Shown: positions 1 to 12,312 of the stretch, one piece after another | How the letters are laid out: every line of letters starts with the position of its first letter | How positions within the stretch are numbered: position 1 is the first letter of the stretch | Source of the DNA: Clarkia xantiana subsp. parviflora | Lineage: Eukaryota > Streptophyta > Magnoliopsida > Myrtales > Onagraceae | DNA: 64,000 bases | Direction: 5' to 3' | Assembly: GCA_036873135.1 (NCBI GenBank) | Contig: JAPTYO010000017.1 | Location: forward strand, 2,108,001-2,172,000 | Program-made: the position numbers and the translations under genes | Notes under the pieces: model-generated | What the model was told of the DNA's origin: nothing | The model's database searches: none | What the model saw: only the letters and a program-made list of their open reading frames with translations

Positions 1-35
1 TACAAATTTTCCTAAATATTTTTTTTTGTTTTTTT

Positions 36-880
36 AGCAATGCATATACAATACACTAACCAAAATTACAGCTTACCTGAAAAGTTTTATTCAAAAATAA
101 TGCGTACAAAACACATGTTAAAAAATGAAAATTCAGGTAAGAGGTTTTTTTAGAAAAAAATGCATATGAAATGCATGTTCGAAAGGAAGCCCTAACAGTT
201 AAAGCGGAAAAAAAAATTTGTTTTTTTTTTTTTTTTTGTATTTTTAGCAATGCATACAATACACTGACCAAAATTACAACTTACCTGAAAAGTTTTTTCA
301 AAAATAATGCGTACAAAACACATGTTAAAAATAAAAATTCAGGTAAGAGGTTTTTTTAGAAAAAATGCATATGAAATGCATGTTCGAAAGGAAGCTCTAA
401 TAGCTAAAGAAATTAAATTTTCTGAAATTTTTTTTTTTAAGTAATGCATACGTAACGCACTAACAAAATTACAACTTACCTGAGAGTTTTTTTTTTAAAT
501 AATGCGCATGAGACGCATATTTAGAATAAAAATTTAGGTAAGGGTTCTTTTCTTTTTTAAAAACAATGCTTCTGAAACACATGTTTAGAAATAAAAATCT
601 ACAACTAAGGGATTAGCTACTTAACTAAAAAAAAAAATTTGGTTTTTTCTGAAAATAACGTATACAAAATGCATTTTAAAATTAGAAGCTCTAATAGCAA
701 AAAGAGAGTTCAATTTCTCGTGAAAATATTTTTTTGAAAATAATGTATAAAAGATGCGCTAATCTTGAGTTACAACTTACCTGGATGTTTTTTTTTTTTA
801 ATAATGCGCATGAAACACATATTTAGCACGAAAATTTAGGTAAGAGGTTTTTTTAAAAAAATATGCAATGAGATGAATGC
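36..880. repeat. Degenerate AT-rich tandem array with internal inverted motif
   Basis: At least four diverged copies of a unit begin near 36, 246, 439 and 737, so spacing is about 210, 190 and 300 bp; the last interval includes a partial extra unit. Each copy has a start like AATGCATACAATACAC, then CTTACCTGAA, about 60 bp of AT-rich spacer, then TTCAGGTAAG. The last two motifs are reverse complements, so each unit can fold. Poly-T runs separate the units. The short ORFs here are chance products. Family unknown. Confidence 0.6.
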
Positions 881-1979
881 ATGAGAAATAAAAGCTATAC
901 AAACAGTCGCATGATAACATTTACAACAAAAACAGATCATGTTAGGGGGGTAAAAAAAATGTGTGGCTTTGCTCTACAAGGTTCCACTGATAGGTTCCCG
1001 ACAAGGTGGTTTCCTCACCCCATTATAGGGATCATAAGACCTTCGCAAGCGAGTAGAGTTTTTCCGAGCCGTACCGGCGGCCCAGCCGCTCCGGTCGTAC
1101 CGTACTAAACCTCCGGGGTTCCTAGTTGCCCTGGGTTTTAGGCGTTTTGGACATTAGACTAAAGTGTGTGTGTGCGAATTCAAATAACACATATCAACAA
1201 AGAAAAATAGTCAATCATAAAAAAAATAATTCCACGCCTGAAATAACAAAAATAACCAAGTTAGAATAACAAAGTCAAATATATATATAAAAACTAAAAC
1301 ATGGCAAATTAGCAAATACAAAGAGCCCGAACCCTCAAGTGTCCCCAGCAGAGTCGCCAAATTTTCAGACCTAAAATCTGACCTACGGCGAATTACGTTT
1401 TTTTAAAACGCGCAATTTTGAAAAGAGTCGCCACTAGTTAATTAAGGTTAACGAGAATCCTAAATTGCCTAAGCGAATAACGAATTAACCACCTAGGTGT
1501 AAAATCAGTCTGCGATTAGAAATTCGGGTTCGGGGGTTCTGTTACGAATTAAAATAAATTTTAATTACGCCCTTTCGGTACTTAATTACAAAAATTTGCC
1601 AATTTTCATCGTTAATTAATTATGAATTAGTTATGCATATGAATGACGCGAACTAACATGAAGAACACATACAATTAACTACGTTTTAATTAATCTAATA
1701 AAAAACGGTGAAATACACACAATTTATCATTGAACCAATCTAAATTAATCGATATTCGGATTATTTGTGTCAAATTAAATCTAGAAAATATAATAAAATA
1801 AGCAATATTACAACATGTGATTTATTGACCTATAACTAAGTTAAAATCAATCTAATTATTTTAATCTAGTGATAATAAAATAAAAAAACAAATAATCAGA
1901 TAATCAGTAAATAATAAACTAAAAATCTAAAAAGTAAAAAAAAAATATGAAAAAGTAAAAACAACAGAGAATGAGCGTA
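881..1979. other. Gene-free AT-rich stretch with an LTR-element leader-like motif
   Basis: No convincing gene. A GC-rich patch lies at about 1,040-1,130. At about 1,338-1,358 the phrase CCCCAGCAGAGTCGCCA occurs, followed near 1,425 by AGAGTCGCCACT. Similar phrases occur beside the internal start of many plant non-autonomous LTR elements, from memory only. This may be the start of an older element into which the copia element at 2,685 inserted. The remainder is AT-rich sequence without features I can name. Confidence 0.3.
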
Positions 1980-2660
1980 CCTGCCAGGCCACTGGGGGAC
2001 AAACGGAGGGCTTGATCGGGCGGCACTTGGACGGCGTGACGGAGCTCGGGACGGCGCGGGGCTCAGGCGGGCGGTGCTGCAGTGGCGTGGGCGATGAACG
2101 GCGGTCGGGGCGGGGGTCTGGCCGGAAGTGCCATGGACGGTGTTCCTTGTTGCTGGCTCAGATCCGGGCGGCACAGCAGGCGGCCAGGTGAGGTCGGGAA
2201 CGGGACGACGAGATGACTCGGGCTGACTGGGCTGAGCGTTGCCGGGCTTGGTCTTGGAAACCGGGTCCGAAATGACAGCAGTGGGTGGTGGTCAGACATG
2301 GCGGAGGTCTGAAGAGCTGCCGGTCGGGCGGGCCGAAGAGGAAGCACCGGAGGTCGGGTGGACCTGGGCTGGACGGTGGCGATACCAGGAGCGGTCGAGG
2401 ACACCGGGACAGCAGGCGGCGACGTACGGGTTGCAGGGGTCACCGAGAAGAGAGAGAGAGAGAGAGAGCTGCGAAGGTGTGGCCACCGGCGTGGTCACCG
2501 GCAGGGACGGCGGGCGACGGGGCCGGAGCTGGCGGTGATGCTGTCGCCGGTGGAGGTTGGATGGCTTGAAAGTGGTTCACGGGGTGCCAGGAAGGTGGGA
2601 GGAGCGGCCAATGAAAAAAAAAAAACTTTATTTGACACTAGAAGACGAAATCGCGCAGAA
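1980..2660. other. GC-rich island of unknown origin, with a short GA microsatellite
   Basis: About 650 bp of GC-rich sequence sits between AT-rich flanks. Open frames exist on both strands (for example minus 2,063-2,443 and plus 2,239-2,569). Their Pro, Ala, Arg and Ser-rich translations look like GC-bias artefacts and match no family I know. A GA run lies at about 2,448-2,468. It could be a captured gene fragment or the GC-rich internal part of a non-autonomous LTR element. Confidence 0.3.
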
Positions 2661-2684
2661 CTCGAGGAATAATGTATTATTGTT

Positions 2685-2890
2685 TATAGAAGTGTATTCC
2701 ACACTCTATGTATGCACCTAATTACACAATGCATACACACTAGACTATGTATGCACCTGGTTCACTATGCATGCACCTAGTTCATAGTTTATTGTATAGC
2801 CTTAGTTGGTGATCCTAGTTTTGCCTAGTATATATATTGTAACACTTGCTTTGTAATACCTAGTTGATTAATGAAGCATTCTCATTCATA
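2685..2890 (+). repeat. Copia 5' LTR
   Basis: Copy of the 206-bp LTR. It contains short internal repeats of the type CTATGTATGCACCT and ends ATTCATA directly before the primer binding site. Differences from the 3' LTR: one G/A near the start, two adjacent changes near 2,791 and one G/T near the middle. Confidence 0.93.
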
Positions 2891-2902
2891 TGGTATCAGA
2901 GC
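2891..2902 (+). other. Primer binding site, initiator Met tRNA type
   Basis: TGGTATCAGAGC is the standard plant copia primer binding site, complementary to the 3' end of initiator methionine tRNA. It abuts the LTR end with no spacer if the TA...TA boundary is right. From here to 3,652 is a 750-bp untranslated leader with no gene. Confidence 0.93.
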
Positions 2903-3652
2903 ACAAGGACATTCATAGCGGCGTATGCAATGGATCAAGGAACTTGAAGTTTTCCCCATTTGCTTCAATCTGCCAGCCTAGTCTTGTGTGGATTTACCTC
3001 ATTACGCTTCAAGATTCATCAACTCAGCTTGAATTCTCACTTTACATTCAACAATGAACTCTTAGTAAGTCTCATTTCATGCTCATTCACGCACACAAGG
3101 AACTGAGGACAGTGCTAGTATTGCTCATAGGCCATAGCACTTGATTTGCCTTGTTCTACTTGTTCTAGCTCAGATTGAGCTATTTGCGTGCTTGATTTTG
3201 GTATTCCCTGAAGTGTGTGTCATTCCTCTAGCATCATTGATTGATTCTGAGATTGTTTGAACTAGTCTCATTGATTATAACACTTGGATATTACCCGTTT
3301 AGTGGATTACTTCATCCTTACTCGGCTGAGTGACCATTGTGAGTTCTTGGGTATTCTTCAGCATATTCTTTGATTCTATTGAAGAATTTCGTGCTTCTAT
3401 TAATGGAGAACTGATTATTATCAAGTTTTTGATGATTTTCAATCATTGGTTTCGCTCATTTTGATGCGTAGTGGTACGGATTGTATTATCTACTAGCTGG
3501 ATTTGTCCTATTCTTAACAGATTTGGTGTGCCAGTCTTATCTATATCATCAGCTATTTCCGTGGGGTTTCTTTACCATTTCTTCTAGTGATCTCTTGGGA
3601 ATCAAGTTCACATCCCTTTCAACAAGCTCATTCTACTTGACTGACTTGCAAA

Positions 3653-6600
3653 ATGGCTCATGAATTCAATGTGGATGATCCTCTCTACATACACCCATCT
3701 GACACCACTGGTCATATGCTCATACCTTTTCAGCTGCAAGGTACCTCCAACTATCATGTTTGGAGTACCTCAATCAAAGAAGGCTTGTTAGTGAAGAATA
3801 AGTTGGGCTTCATTGATGGCACATTCACAAGAACAAGTGTTGGTGTGGCAGACAGGGTGAAATGGGATAGGGCCAATGCAATAGTCAAGGCTTGGTTGAG
3901 GAATTGTGTATCCAAAGACTTGGTCACTAGTTTGATCTACAATCCCACTGCTTCTTCCATTTGGGATGACCTTAAGGAAATGTTTGACAAGGTGGATGGT
4001 ACTCAAATCTTCCAACTGACCAGGGAGATCTACCAAACATCTCAAGGGGTTCTATCCATCACTGAATACTTTGCAAAGATGAAAAAACTTTGGGATGCTC
4101 TTGCTTCAGTTGATGACTTGAATCTTCAATGTGCTGGAGACATTGCTATTGTCAATGAACACAAGGAGAAGCAAAAGTTGATGGCTTTTCTCTTAGGACT
4201 AAATGAGTCTTATGGACACATTAGGAGTAGCTTGCTCATGAGGCAACCACTTCCATCTCTTAGCATTGCCTTCTCTGTTTTAGTACAAGAAGAAAGTCAA
4301 AGGACCATTTCTGGTTCTATTGGAGATGTAGGTGAGGCAACTGCCTTATACACAAGAAACAATCCATCTTATGGTGGAAGAGGTAATGGAAGAGGCTATG
4401 GAAGAGGCAATGGCAATGGCAATGGCAATGGCAGGGGCAGAGGCATTCCAAATGGTTCCAATGAGAGACCTCCCCCTCCTATTTGCACCTATTGTGGCAA
4501 GAGAGGCCACATAGAGGATCAATGTTATAGCAAGCATGGATATCCACAAGGTCATCCAATGAACAACCTAAATGCTCCTAAGAGGAATTGGAACTCAGCC
4601 AACATTGTTGAAGATGGTGGAAGCTCAAGTACCATTGAGCATGTGGCAGCCAAGGACAAGAGGATTTTTCATGGCACAGCCAACAAGAGAATCCAACATG
4701 TAGCTGCTCATGATGATTACTTTGAGCATTCACCTTTGAGCTTTGAAGATGTTGAACAAGCTCATGTCAATATGGCAGGTATATCTAGTGACCCTATGGT
4801 TTGGATAGTTGACTCAGGTGCAACTAATCACATCACACATCAAATTGAGTGGTTATTTGATTTGAAAAAGTGTGACTCTGATCATCAATATGTTCATTTA
4901 CCAAATGGTCACAAATGCAAAGTAACTCATATTGGTTCTTGCTCTTTCTCAAGTGGATTCACTCTGACCAACATCTTATTGGTCCCTGATTTCAAATTCA
5001 ATTTGATCTCAGTATCTAGGCTTCCTAGCCAATTGAATTGTGAGGTGATCTTTACTTCTGATCATGTGTTACTCCAGGACCAGAGTGGCAAGTCCATGGT
5101 GATTGGGGAATGGAATAGAGGTCTATACACCTTGAAGGATGTGGTGCCTTCAAGCTCAAGGAAGATTGCAGCCACTTGCTTGGGGAATAAGGAAGAGGTG
5201 TTGAGATGGCATAGGCGTTTGGGCCATGTCTCTGAGACTTACCTCAACCATTTAGATGTTTTGAATTTGAATAAATCTTATGGTTGTATCAAACAATGCA
5301 CAATTTGCCCTCTTGCCAAGCCATTTAGATTTTCATTTCCAATAAGTGACTCTATTGCTTCTAAGCCTTTTGATCTTATTCACATGGACTTATGGGGTCC
5401 CTACAAAGTGCCAACCTTCAAGGGCAATCAATATTTCTTGACATTAGTAGATGATTGTTCAAGAGCAACTTGGGTGTACTTAATGAAGTTCAAAAGTGAC
5501 ACTTTCTTGCACATCAAGAACTACCTACTCATGGTGAAGAATCAGTTTGGTACTATGGTTAAGACCTTAAGGAGTGACAATGGCACTGAGTTCACTAACT
5601 CAGTATGCAAGGAGTTGCTTCTCCAATTTGGCATCCATCACCAAACTAGTTGTGTGCATACACCACAACAAAATGGATGAGTGGAACGCAAGCATAGAGA
5701 CATCCTAAACATTGCTAGAGCAATTAGGTTTCAAGCATCAATGCCTTTGAGACACTGGGGATATTGCATTCTAAATGCTTGTTACGTACTCAATAGGCTA
5801 CCATCCTCAATCTTGAAGTTCAAGTCACCTATGGAAGTGTTATATGGGAAGGTGCCTTCTCTTCAACATTTAAGAGTTATTGGTTGTCTTTGCTTCACAA
5901 CAAAGTTAAACAACCATGACAAGTTTGGTCCAAGAGCTGAACCATGCATACTTATGGGGTACTCCACTTCACAAAAAGGGTACCTTGTAATGAATATTTT
6001 TGATTCAGCCTTTCATGTTTCAAGAGATATACTCTTCCATGAAGATATCTTTCCATTTGGCATGTCCAAAGAGGCCCTAAGAGCCTTGATACCTTCTTGC
6101 TTGGCACCCAAGCCACCTACGCTTGACTCCTCACCAGAGTTGCCAATGCTTCTTGATGAACTTACTCCAAGCCATGCTCCCATTATTGAGACTAATGCTT
6201 CTAATACTGAACATTCACAACCTCCCCAATCAATAGAAGAAGAGGTAGTCTCATTACAAGGAGCAAGAGGTGCATCACCACAACAACTTGCATCTCCTCA
6301 ACAAAGTTCTTCTTCCCAACCTCCCCAACCAACAGAGGAAGTGGTAGAGGAAGTCCCACAACCTCCTTCCATAAGAAGAAGCCTCAGACTTGCCCAAAGA
6401 AACTCTCCACAAATAAGGAGGAGTGCAAGGCTTGCTGCTCTTCAAAACAAGCCTAGTTTCAATGCCACTTTTGGAATGGAAAGATATATATCTTATGATA
6501 CTCTAGGCCCCCAATTCAAATGTTTCTTGACTGCCATTGACAAGATTAAAGAACCAAGCACTTACAAGCAAGCCATCAAAGATCCAAACTGGATTGAGGC

Positions 6601-8162
6601 TATGAAGGAGGAGATACAAGCTCTCCAAGACAACAACACATGGAAGATAGTAGACCTACCTCAAGGAAAATCCTCAATTGGTTGCAAATGGGTCTTCAAA
6701 ATCAAGTACAACTCTGATGGATCTATTGAAAGATACAAGGCAAGATTGGTTGCCAAAGGATTCAATCAGGTGGAAGGTACTGATTTCAATGAGACATTCT
6801 CACCTGTAGTCAAGATGGACACTGTGAGGATTGTCTTGGCATTGGCAGCTGCCAAATCATGGGGATTGTATCACATGGATGTAAACAATGCATTCCTCCA
6901 AGGTGATCTATCTGAGGAAGTATATATGGACATTCCTCAAGGATTTGATACATCTAGGTCCATTGAAGCATTCCCCAAGAGAGTATGCAAGCTCAACAAG
7001 TCTTTATATGGGCTCAAACAAGCATCAAGGCAATGGAACATCAAGCTCACCCAAACATTGTTGAAGACTGGCTACAAGCAATGTGCCTCAGATCATTCCT
7101 TGTTTAGCAAGATACAAGGTAATGACAAAGGTGTTCATCCTCATCTATGTTGATGATCTCCTAATCACTGGTTCAAATGCCAAGCTAATCAATCAATTGA
7201 AGTGCACACTCCAAACACACTTCAAGTTAAAGGATTTGGGAGACTTGAGATACTTTTTAGGCTTGGAAGTTGCAAGATCAACACAAGGCCTTGTCATCAA
7301 TCAAAGGAAGTATGCTATGGAGCTTATAGAGGATGCAGGCTTGGGAGGTGCTAGGCCAGCTGAAACTCCAATGGAATTCAACATCAAGCTCACCACACAT
7401 GAGTATGACAAAGCCACCAACTCCAATCCTGATGACATACTCTTGGAAGATGCCACTTCTTATAGAAGGGTCATTGGTAAATTTCTATATCTTACCATGA
7501 CAAGACCAGACAAAAGTTTCTCAGTTCAAAGGCTTAGTCAATTTGTGGACAAGCCCAAGAAGTCCCATTATGAAGCAGCAATGAGGGTGGTTAAATACAT
7601 CAAAGGCACTCCAGGTCAAGGCTTGATCTATCCGTCCAACAATTCTCTCAAGTTCAGTATCTTTTGTGACTCAGATTGGGCAGCTTGCCCTTTCAGTAGA
7701 AAGTCAGTGAGTGCATATTGTGTGAAGCTTGGATCAGCTATGATAGGATGGAAGGTCAAGAAACAAGACACCATTTCCCTTTCAAGTGCTGAAGCTGAAT
7801 ATAGATGCTTGAGGGTTGCTATTCAAGAAGCGCTTTGGGTGAACAGAATCCTCAAGGAACTTGGATTGCAAGTTACCTTGCCAATCCCAATCTACACAAA
7901 TAGCGAGGCAGCTTTAAAGATTGCCAAAAACCCCATGTTCCATGAGCGCACCAAGCATATTGAACTTGACTGCCACTTCACAAGACACCATATCAACTCA
8001 GGGATGATTGGTGTCTATCATATTTCTTCAAAAGTTCAAATGGCTGACTTACTCACCAAGGCATTAGTTAAGAATCAACATCTTGCCTTATTGAAGCTCT
8101 ATGGAATCAAGGATGTGTTTCAAGAAGGAAAAGAAGAAGAAGAAAAGGATGGGAGAATATAA
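3653..8162 (+). pseudogene. Copia gag-pol polyprotein with one stop and one frameshift
   Basis: Encodes Gag, protease, integrase, reverse transcriptase and RNase H in copia order. Start ATG 3,653 begins MAHEFN. Visible signatures: Gly/Asn-rich run at about 4,375-4,445; CX2CX4HX4C zinc knuckle at 4,484-4,525; protease DSGA near residue 387; GAG pre-integrase segment WHRRLGH near 5,210; integrase D579, D642 and a Glu at 5,684-5,686 with 35 residues between the last two (DD35E); RT motif YVDD at about 7,146; RNase H with SSAEAEY near 7,790. A TGA at 5,678-5,680 replaces an Arg (QQNG-stop-VER), probably CGA to TGA. A frameshift lies between about 7,120 and 7,150, just before YVDD. The remaining frame is open, so inactivation is recent. 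Confidence 0.93.
8122..8157 (+). other. Polypurine tract of the copia element
   Basis: An A/G-only-looking run ending GGATGGGAGAA lies directly before the 3' LTR. In LTR elements this RNase H-resistant tract primes plus-strand DNA synthesis. It overlaps the C-terminal end of the RNase H frame. Confidence 0.8.
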
Positions 8163-8363
8163 AAGTGTATTCCACACTCTATGTATGCACCTAATTACAC
8201 AATGCATACACACTAGACTATGTATGCACCTGGTTCACTATGCATGCACCCGGTTCATAGTTTATTGTATAGCCTTAGTTGGTGATCCTAGTTTTGCCTA
8301 TTATATATATTGTAACACTTGCTTTGTAATACCTAGTTGATTAATGAAGCATTCTCATTCATA
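8158..8363 (+). repeat. Copia 3' LTR
   Basis: 206 bp, same length as the 5' copy and differing at about four sites. Followed by TTGTT, the target duplication. Confidence 0.93.
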
Positions 8364-8368
8364 TTGTT

Positions 8369-8767
8369 TATTGTGGTGTTTTTTCTGTCCCTTTACAATG
8401 TAAATCTAAACCCCTATTTATACTAAAAACCTAGTCTAGATTACAGATAAAATTTAAATAAAAAATGCTAACAGATAATTATTCTAGAGAATATTCCTAA
8501 GGATATTTATCTTTACAGATAATTACTTTCTTTGAATAAAAAATAATATCAGGAGATAAATATCTTACAGATAATTTTCTAAAATAAAAAATTATTATTA
8601 TATATATATATTTAAATATTTCAAAAATATTAAATAAATTCAAAATAATTTAAAATATATTTTATTATAATTTCCCTAATGTGCCCTTGAGCATTTTTGG
8701 AGACTTTGTGGCTTGACGCGTCCGGAATTTGACGTATTATGTGTAACGTCGTTACGTTCGGGTCAAA
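8369..8767. other. AT-rich flank of the copia insertion, no gene
   Basis: Continues the sequence left of 2,684 once the copia element is removed. It holds a TATTTATAC-like box near 8,415 and AT-rich repeats, then a GC-richer stretch at 8,690-8,767. It could be the LTR of an older element that was interrupted by the copia insertion. I see no gene. Confidence 0.35.
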
Positions 8768-9818
8768 ATCGAGTGTTTACAACGAGGATCCTTGCGTATA
8801 CACTAAGACCTCTGAGTCTAAGTATGTCATCATAACACTATACGTAGATGACATACTCATTTCTGCGAAAGACGTGAGTTTCATGAACAAATCAAAGTCC
8901 TGTTTAGCATCAGCATTTGAGATGAAAGACATGGGAGAGGCCACGTACATCTTAAACATTGAGATTGCCCGAGATCGTGCCGCCCGGACATTATGTCTGT
9001 CTCAAGAATCTTATATCAACAAACTGTTGAAAAGATTCAGAATGCTCGATGCTAAACCCGTGGATACGCCAGTTATGTTCGGGTGCACGCTGTCAAAGCG
9101 TGATGGCCCGAATAACTAGCAAGAGCGTGAACAGATAAAGAATGCAGAGTATCTGAGCATGGTAGCAAGTTTAAAGTATGCCATGCTCTGTACTCGGCTG
9201 GACATCTGTTACGTCATGGGCCTAGTAGCAAGATTCCAACCAAAATTCTAGTTATCAACATCAAAAGGCCGTGAAACGAATTATAAGGTGTCTGAAAGGT
9301 ATTGCCGACTATGTTCTGTGCTATAAGGGCAGACAAATATAATTGACCGTTTATAGTGACGCCGACCACGGTGGCGATCCGGATGGTCGTAAGTCCACCA
9401 CAGGAGGAGTTATCCTTCTTGCTAATGCTGCCATATCATGGGTAAGCAAGAAGCAATTATGTGTCGCGCTTTCCACTTTGGAATCAGAATTTCTTGCCCT
9501 CTTTCTAAAAACTCACAAGAAGCAGTCTAGCTGAAAAGGCTTCTTACTGCATTGATTGGCGCTGGCAAAGAGACTAATCCCGTAAAGGTATACTCTGATA
9601 GTCAGGCAACTATTGCAGCAGTTAAGAATCCAAAGTACCATAGTAGGACCAAACACATTGATATGAAATACAATTATGCTAAATCTTTATGGAAGACAAC
9701 ATAATCGCTTTAGAATACTTTTCCATGGATAAAATGGTTGCAGATCCATTAACTAAGCCATTACGTAGAGAGATTTTCGAAAAGCACGTAAAACTGCTTG
9801 GACTACGTAGGGCTTAAC
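8768..9818 (+). pseudogene. Copia RT and RNase H remnant, 5'-truncated
   Basis: The 3' third of a second, different copia polyprotein. It starts inside RT (DPCVYTK, then LYVDDILIS near 8,840-8,870, including YVDD) and continues with SQESYINKLLKRF. A stop occurs at 9,117-9,119, followed by frame changes through an RPDICYV-type segment. RNase H follows at about 9,343-9,530 (YSDADHGG, LSTLESEF), then a tail with YSDSQATIAAVKNPKYH and RTKHIDM near 9,590-9,670. Several stops and shifts make it non-functional. The left end near 8,768 is abrupt, a deletion or insertion junction. Confidence 0.85.
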
Positions 9819-10140
9819 TAAGTGACTTGTATAAGCGATAACATTTTGACATTTGAAATAATATTATTTCGATTGAATAAAAGAATTGCAAACTGAGTAT
9901 ATGATCTATCGATGTCATAATGAAATATAACATAGGATTTTACGGTCTATAAACTAAGTCGTAGGAAGAGGTAAAATTCTTCCACCAAAATTATGTCGAA
10001 TGTGAACCATGTCTCGTCACACATGCACGGTCATCTTGCAAGGAGAGGGGAAACTCTACACAACAAGATTGGCTAAGAACCAGGGGGATAAACCTGGTTA
10101 AACGAGACGATAACCTTGTCACGCTTAATGCATGACTTAA
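9819..10140 (+). repeat. Probable 3' UTR and LTR part of the truncated copia element
   Basis: Follows the copia RNase H end in the position expected for the polypurine tract and 3' LTR. It includes AACCAGGGGGATAAACCTGG, a short palindrome, near 10,079. The matching 5' LTR is not in the window, so LTR ends cannot be set. A short duplication of TTAATGCATGAC occurs near 10,126-10,145. Confidence 0.4.
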
Positions 10141-10189
10141 TGCATGACTTAATGTTTACTTCTTCACACTTGAAACTTGATTTTGAAGA

Positions 10190-11950
10190 CGACTGATTTT
10201 GATGCGCGTATTGCTGATTGTGGCGCTTATGTTGAAGAGCTATGTCGTATTGAAGTTAAAGCGACCATCATTGCCGTGTCTTTTGTGCGGATGACGACAT
10301 TGCCTTTGATGTTGACATTATGAACTCTTTGCCATAGATCCTTGGAGATGATGCTATCTCTTGGTTGGTGTCAGGTTGTCTATTTCCAGCATGTTAAACC
10401 CTTTGTGAATGGGTTGATGTTGTTTTGAGGTTTTCGATAAATCTTTGTTTACGCCTTTGCTTGCATGGTATTTCATCACTTGGACCTGTTTTCAATAATA
10501 ATAAACATGTGATAACTTGTTTGTAATATTTCATACCTTGCGTTATCTTCATTGTCCGTATGTATTGGACTTGCATGATAGGATTGAACTCCTTGTTGTG
10601 ATGGATAGAACATACGATGTTGCGACTTGCGCATTGCAGGGTGTTATGTACACTTGGTACTTGTAGCATTGCAGGTAGTAATGTTCTTGGCACTTGGCCT
10701 TTGACATGTAGCAGTGTCGTCTTGACGTAGCAAGACTTAAGTTTATACCGTCTCTTAGTTCCACTCTAAGGCGACGTTGTTGCAAGATATTTCTTGCTTA
10801 TTTTTCTGTTTTTGCGTTAAATGCTAGAGAGCAAGATAACGTTATACAAGACTCAACTTGTAAGTTTGATGAGTTATGTACAAGGTTTGCTTTAAAAAGC
10901 GTATAACATGAAGCTATCCTTTTTCAGGTCTAAGTCTTCATGGTGTATGAACCCTTAAGAGAGTATGCATACTTTTAGTGTGTGGGGTTGTCGTCTAACA
11001 AGAGGACTTCCGCCACGATGGGGTGATCAGTCCCACCTAAGTGCCGCATCCTGGTTTGTATGCAGGGAATTGCTATAAACATGAGGATTTGCTTCTAAGA
11101 GCATTTCGCAGCATGCCATTTTTTAGAAGTAAACATGGGGTTTGCCCTTACAAAGAGGACACCACAGCATGCTACTTTTGATAGTAAATCTTGGTGTTTA
11201 TCCATGATATTGCTTGTTGTTGACGCCTTTGGAATAGTCGTCACTTTGAGTAGAGAATTTTATAACCCTTTTTGTAGATAACCCGCAAGTTGTCATTGCC
11301 ACATATAAGTTGACTGTGCACATAGCGCGATGGCTTTGTGTTGCCGACATCTTCTTGATATAGCCGCTGTTATGGATGGAGAAATAAACTCCCTGTTGGT
11401 GTAGTTAATAGATATGTTGGTGTTGTATGCCATAAATCCTCCCTTGAACATAATGCTTATCTTGTATTGTTGAAGTATATATTATCTGCATCGGTTACTA
11501 CTTGGCATAATTCCAATGTAGTAATCATAGTCTAGCATGTACCTATGAACAGAGTTGCTCTTTGTCAGATAGTTGCAATGTTTACAAGTTCGCAAAAATA
11601 TGGAGTAATGAAATTTTTCTTTTTAGTAATGCATATAATAGATAAAGTAAAGGAGTCTGATACGAGGACTCCTTGGTTGTGCAGGAAACTTCCCTAAGAG
11701 CGGACGCGATAGGTGCGGATCGTGACAGGTGTGCATATGTCGGGAGCGGAGCTTTTCCAAGTATCACCCGCTATATGTGATTGTGAATATGTATGTATGA
11801 ACAGCGACTATGCATTATTGTATGCGTCCTCTAGTTGATTCGCGTTGATGACTCCTTAGAATGATGCCTATATATGATCATTGCTTGGTGTTTCCTTCAT
11901 AGAAGAATGGTACCATGTGTTCTTGCAACTATTCGTTTCTTCACTTCGGT
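10190..11950 (-). other. Non-coding tail of element A
   Basis: Long 3' region without an ORF I can name. It matches the element B tail in inverse orientation in several blocks, including the segment near 10,980-11,180 with repeated phrases like AACAAGAGGACTTCC. This suggests it is an ancient part of the family rather than flanking DNA. Confidence 0.5.
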
Positions 11951-11967
11951 GGAATGCCGAGCACTTG

Positions 11968-12312
11968 TCAGCTTGGTGCCCCCCAAGTCGCTTGGCAGTC
12001 GTACCGCTGTCTCCTGATGGTTTCTATTACTTCATCTTCTGACCGTGATGCGCCTACTTGGACCATCCTTTTTTGCTCATCTATCTTTATTTCTTGTAAT
12101 GCTTCAACGAAAGCAGGACGTGCATGATCTACCCTTGGGTTTTCATCAATGACGGGAATTCCGCTATTGTTTGTCCTGGCATTATGTTGGAGTGCAACCT
12201 TGTAGCAGTCTTTTGATAGCTGCTGATCTTCCTTTATTTCACCGATTCCTACCTTTGTTGGAAACTTGATCTTTTGGTGTGATGTTGACTCTATCATACC
12301 CCACTTGTTCAT
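11968..12312 (-). pseudogene. Protease-to-RT linker remnant, gypsy type
   Basis: The 114-codon frame contains QKIKFPTKVGIGEIKEDQQ followed by KDCYKVAL. This corresponds to the block after protease in C and D (QKMKF..GVGEVKGDQVA..CYVNA). It ends RYDCQATWGAPS-stop, a phrase also seen in B (40,232-40,312) and E (35,291-35,342). The frame stops before RT, so these elements share an ancestral deletion or replacement of RT and integrase. Upstream to about 12,700 is a weakly coding continuation with stops. No intact protease active site is visible. Confidence 0.6.

Larger units (their letters stand above)
2685..8363 (+). mobile_element. Ty1-copia LTR retrotransposon, complete, TA...TA termini
   Basis: Two 206-bp LTRs (2,685-2,890 and 8,158-8,363) flank a copia-type gag-pol. 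The 5-bp direct repeat TTGTT lies immediately outside both ends (2,680-2,684 and 8,364-8,368). With that TSD the LTRs begin TATA and end CATA, so the termini are TA...TA rather than TG...CA; the primer binding site then follows the 5' LTR without a spacer. By eye the LTRs differ at 4 of 206 sites, suggesting recent insertion. The gag-pol has one in-frame stop and one frameshift, so the copy is probably not autonomous now. Confidence 0.95.

Noticed and set aside
1896..2672. Pro/Arg/Ala-rich open frames on both strands
   Set aside because: Overlapping frames in a GC-rich island, no known motif and no preferred strand.
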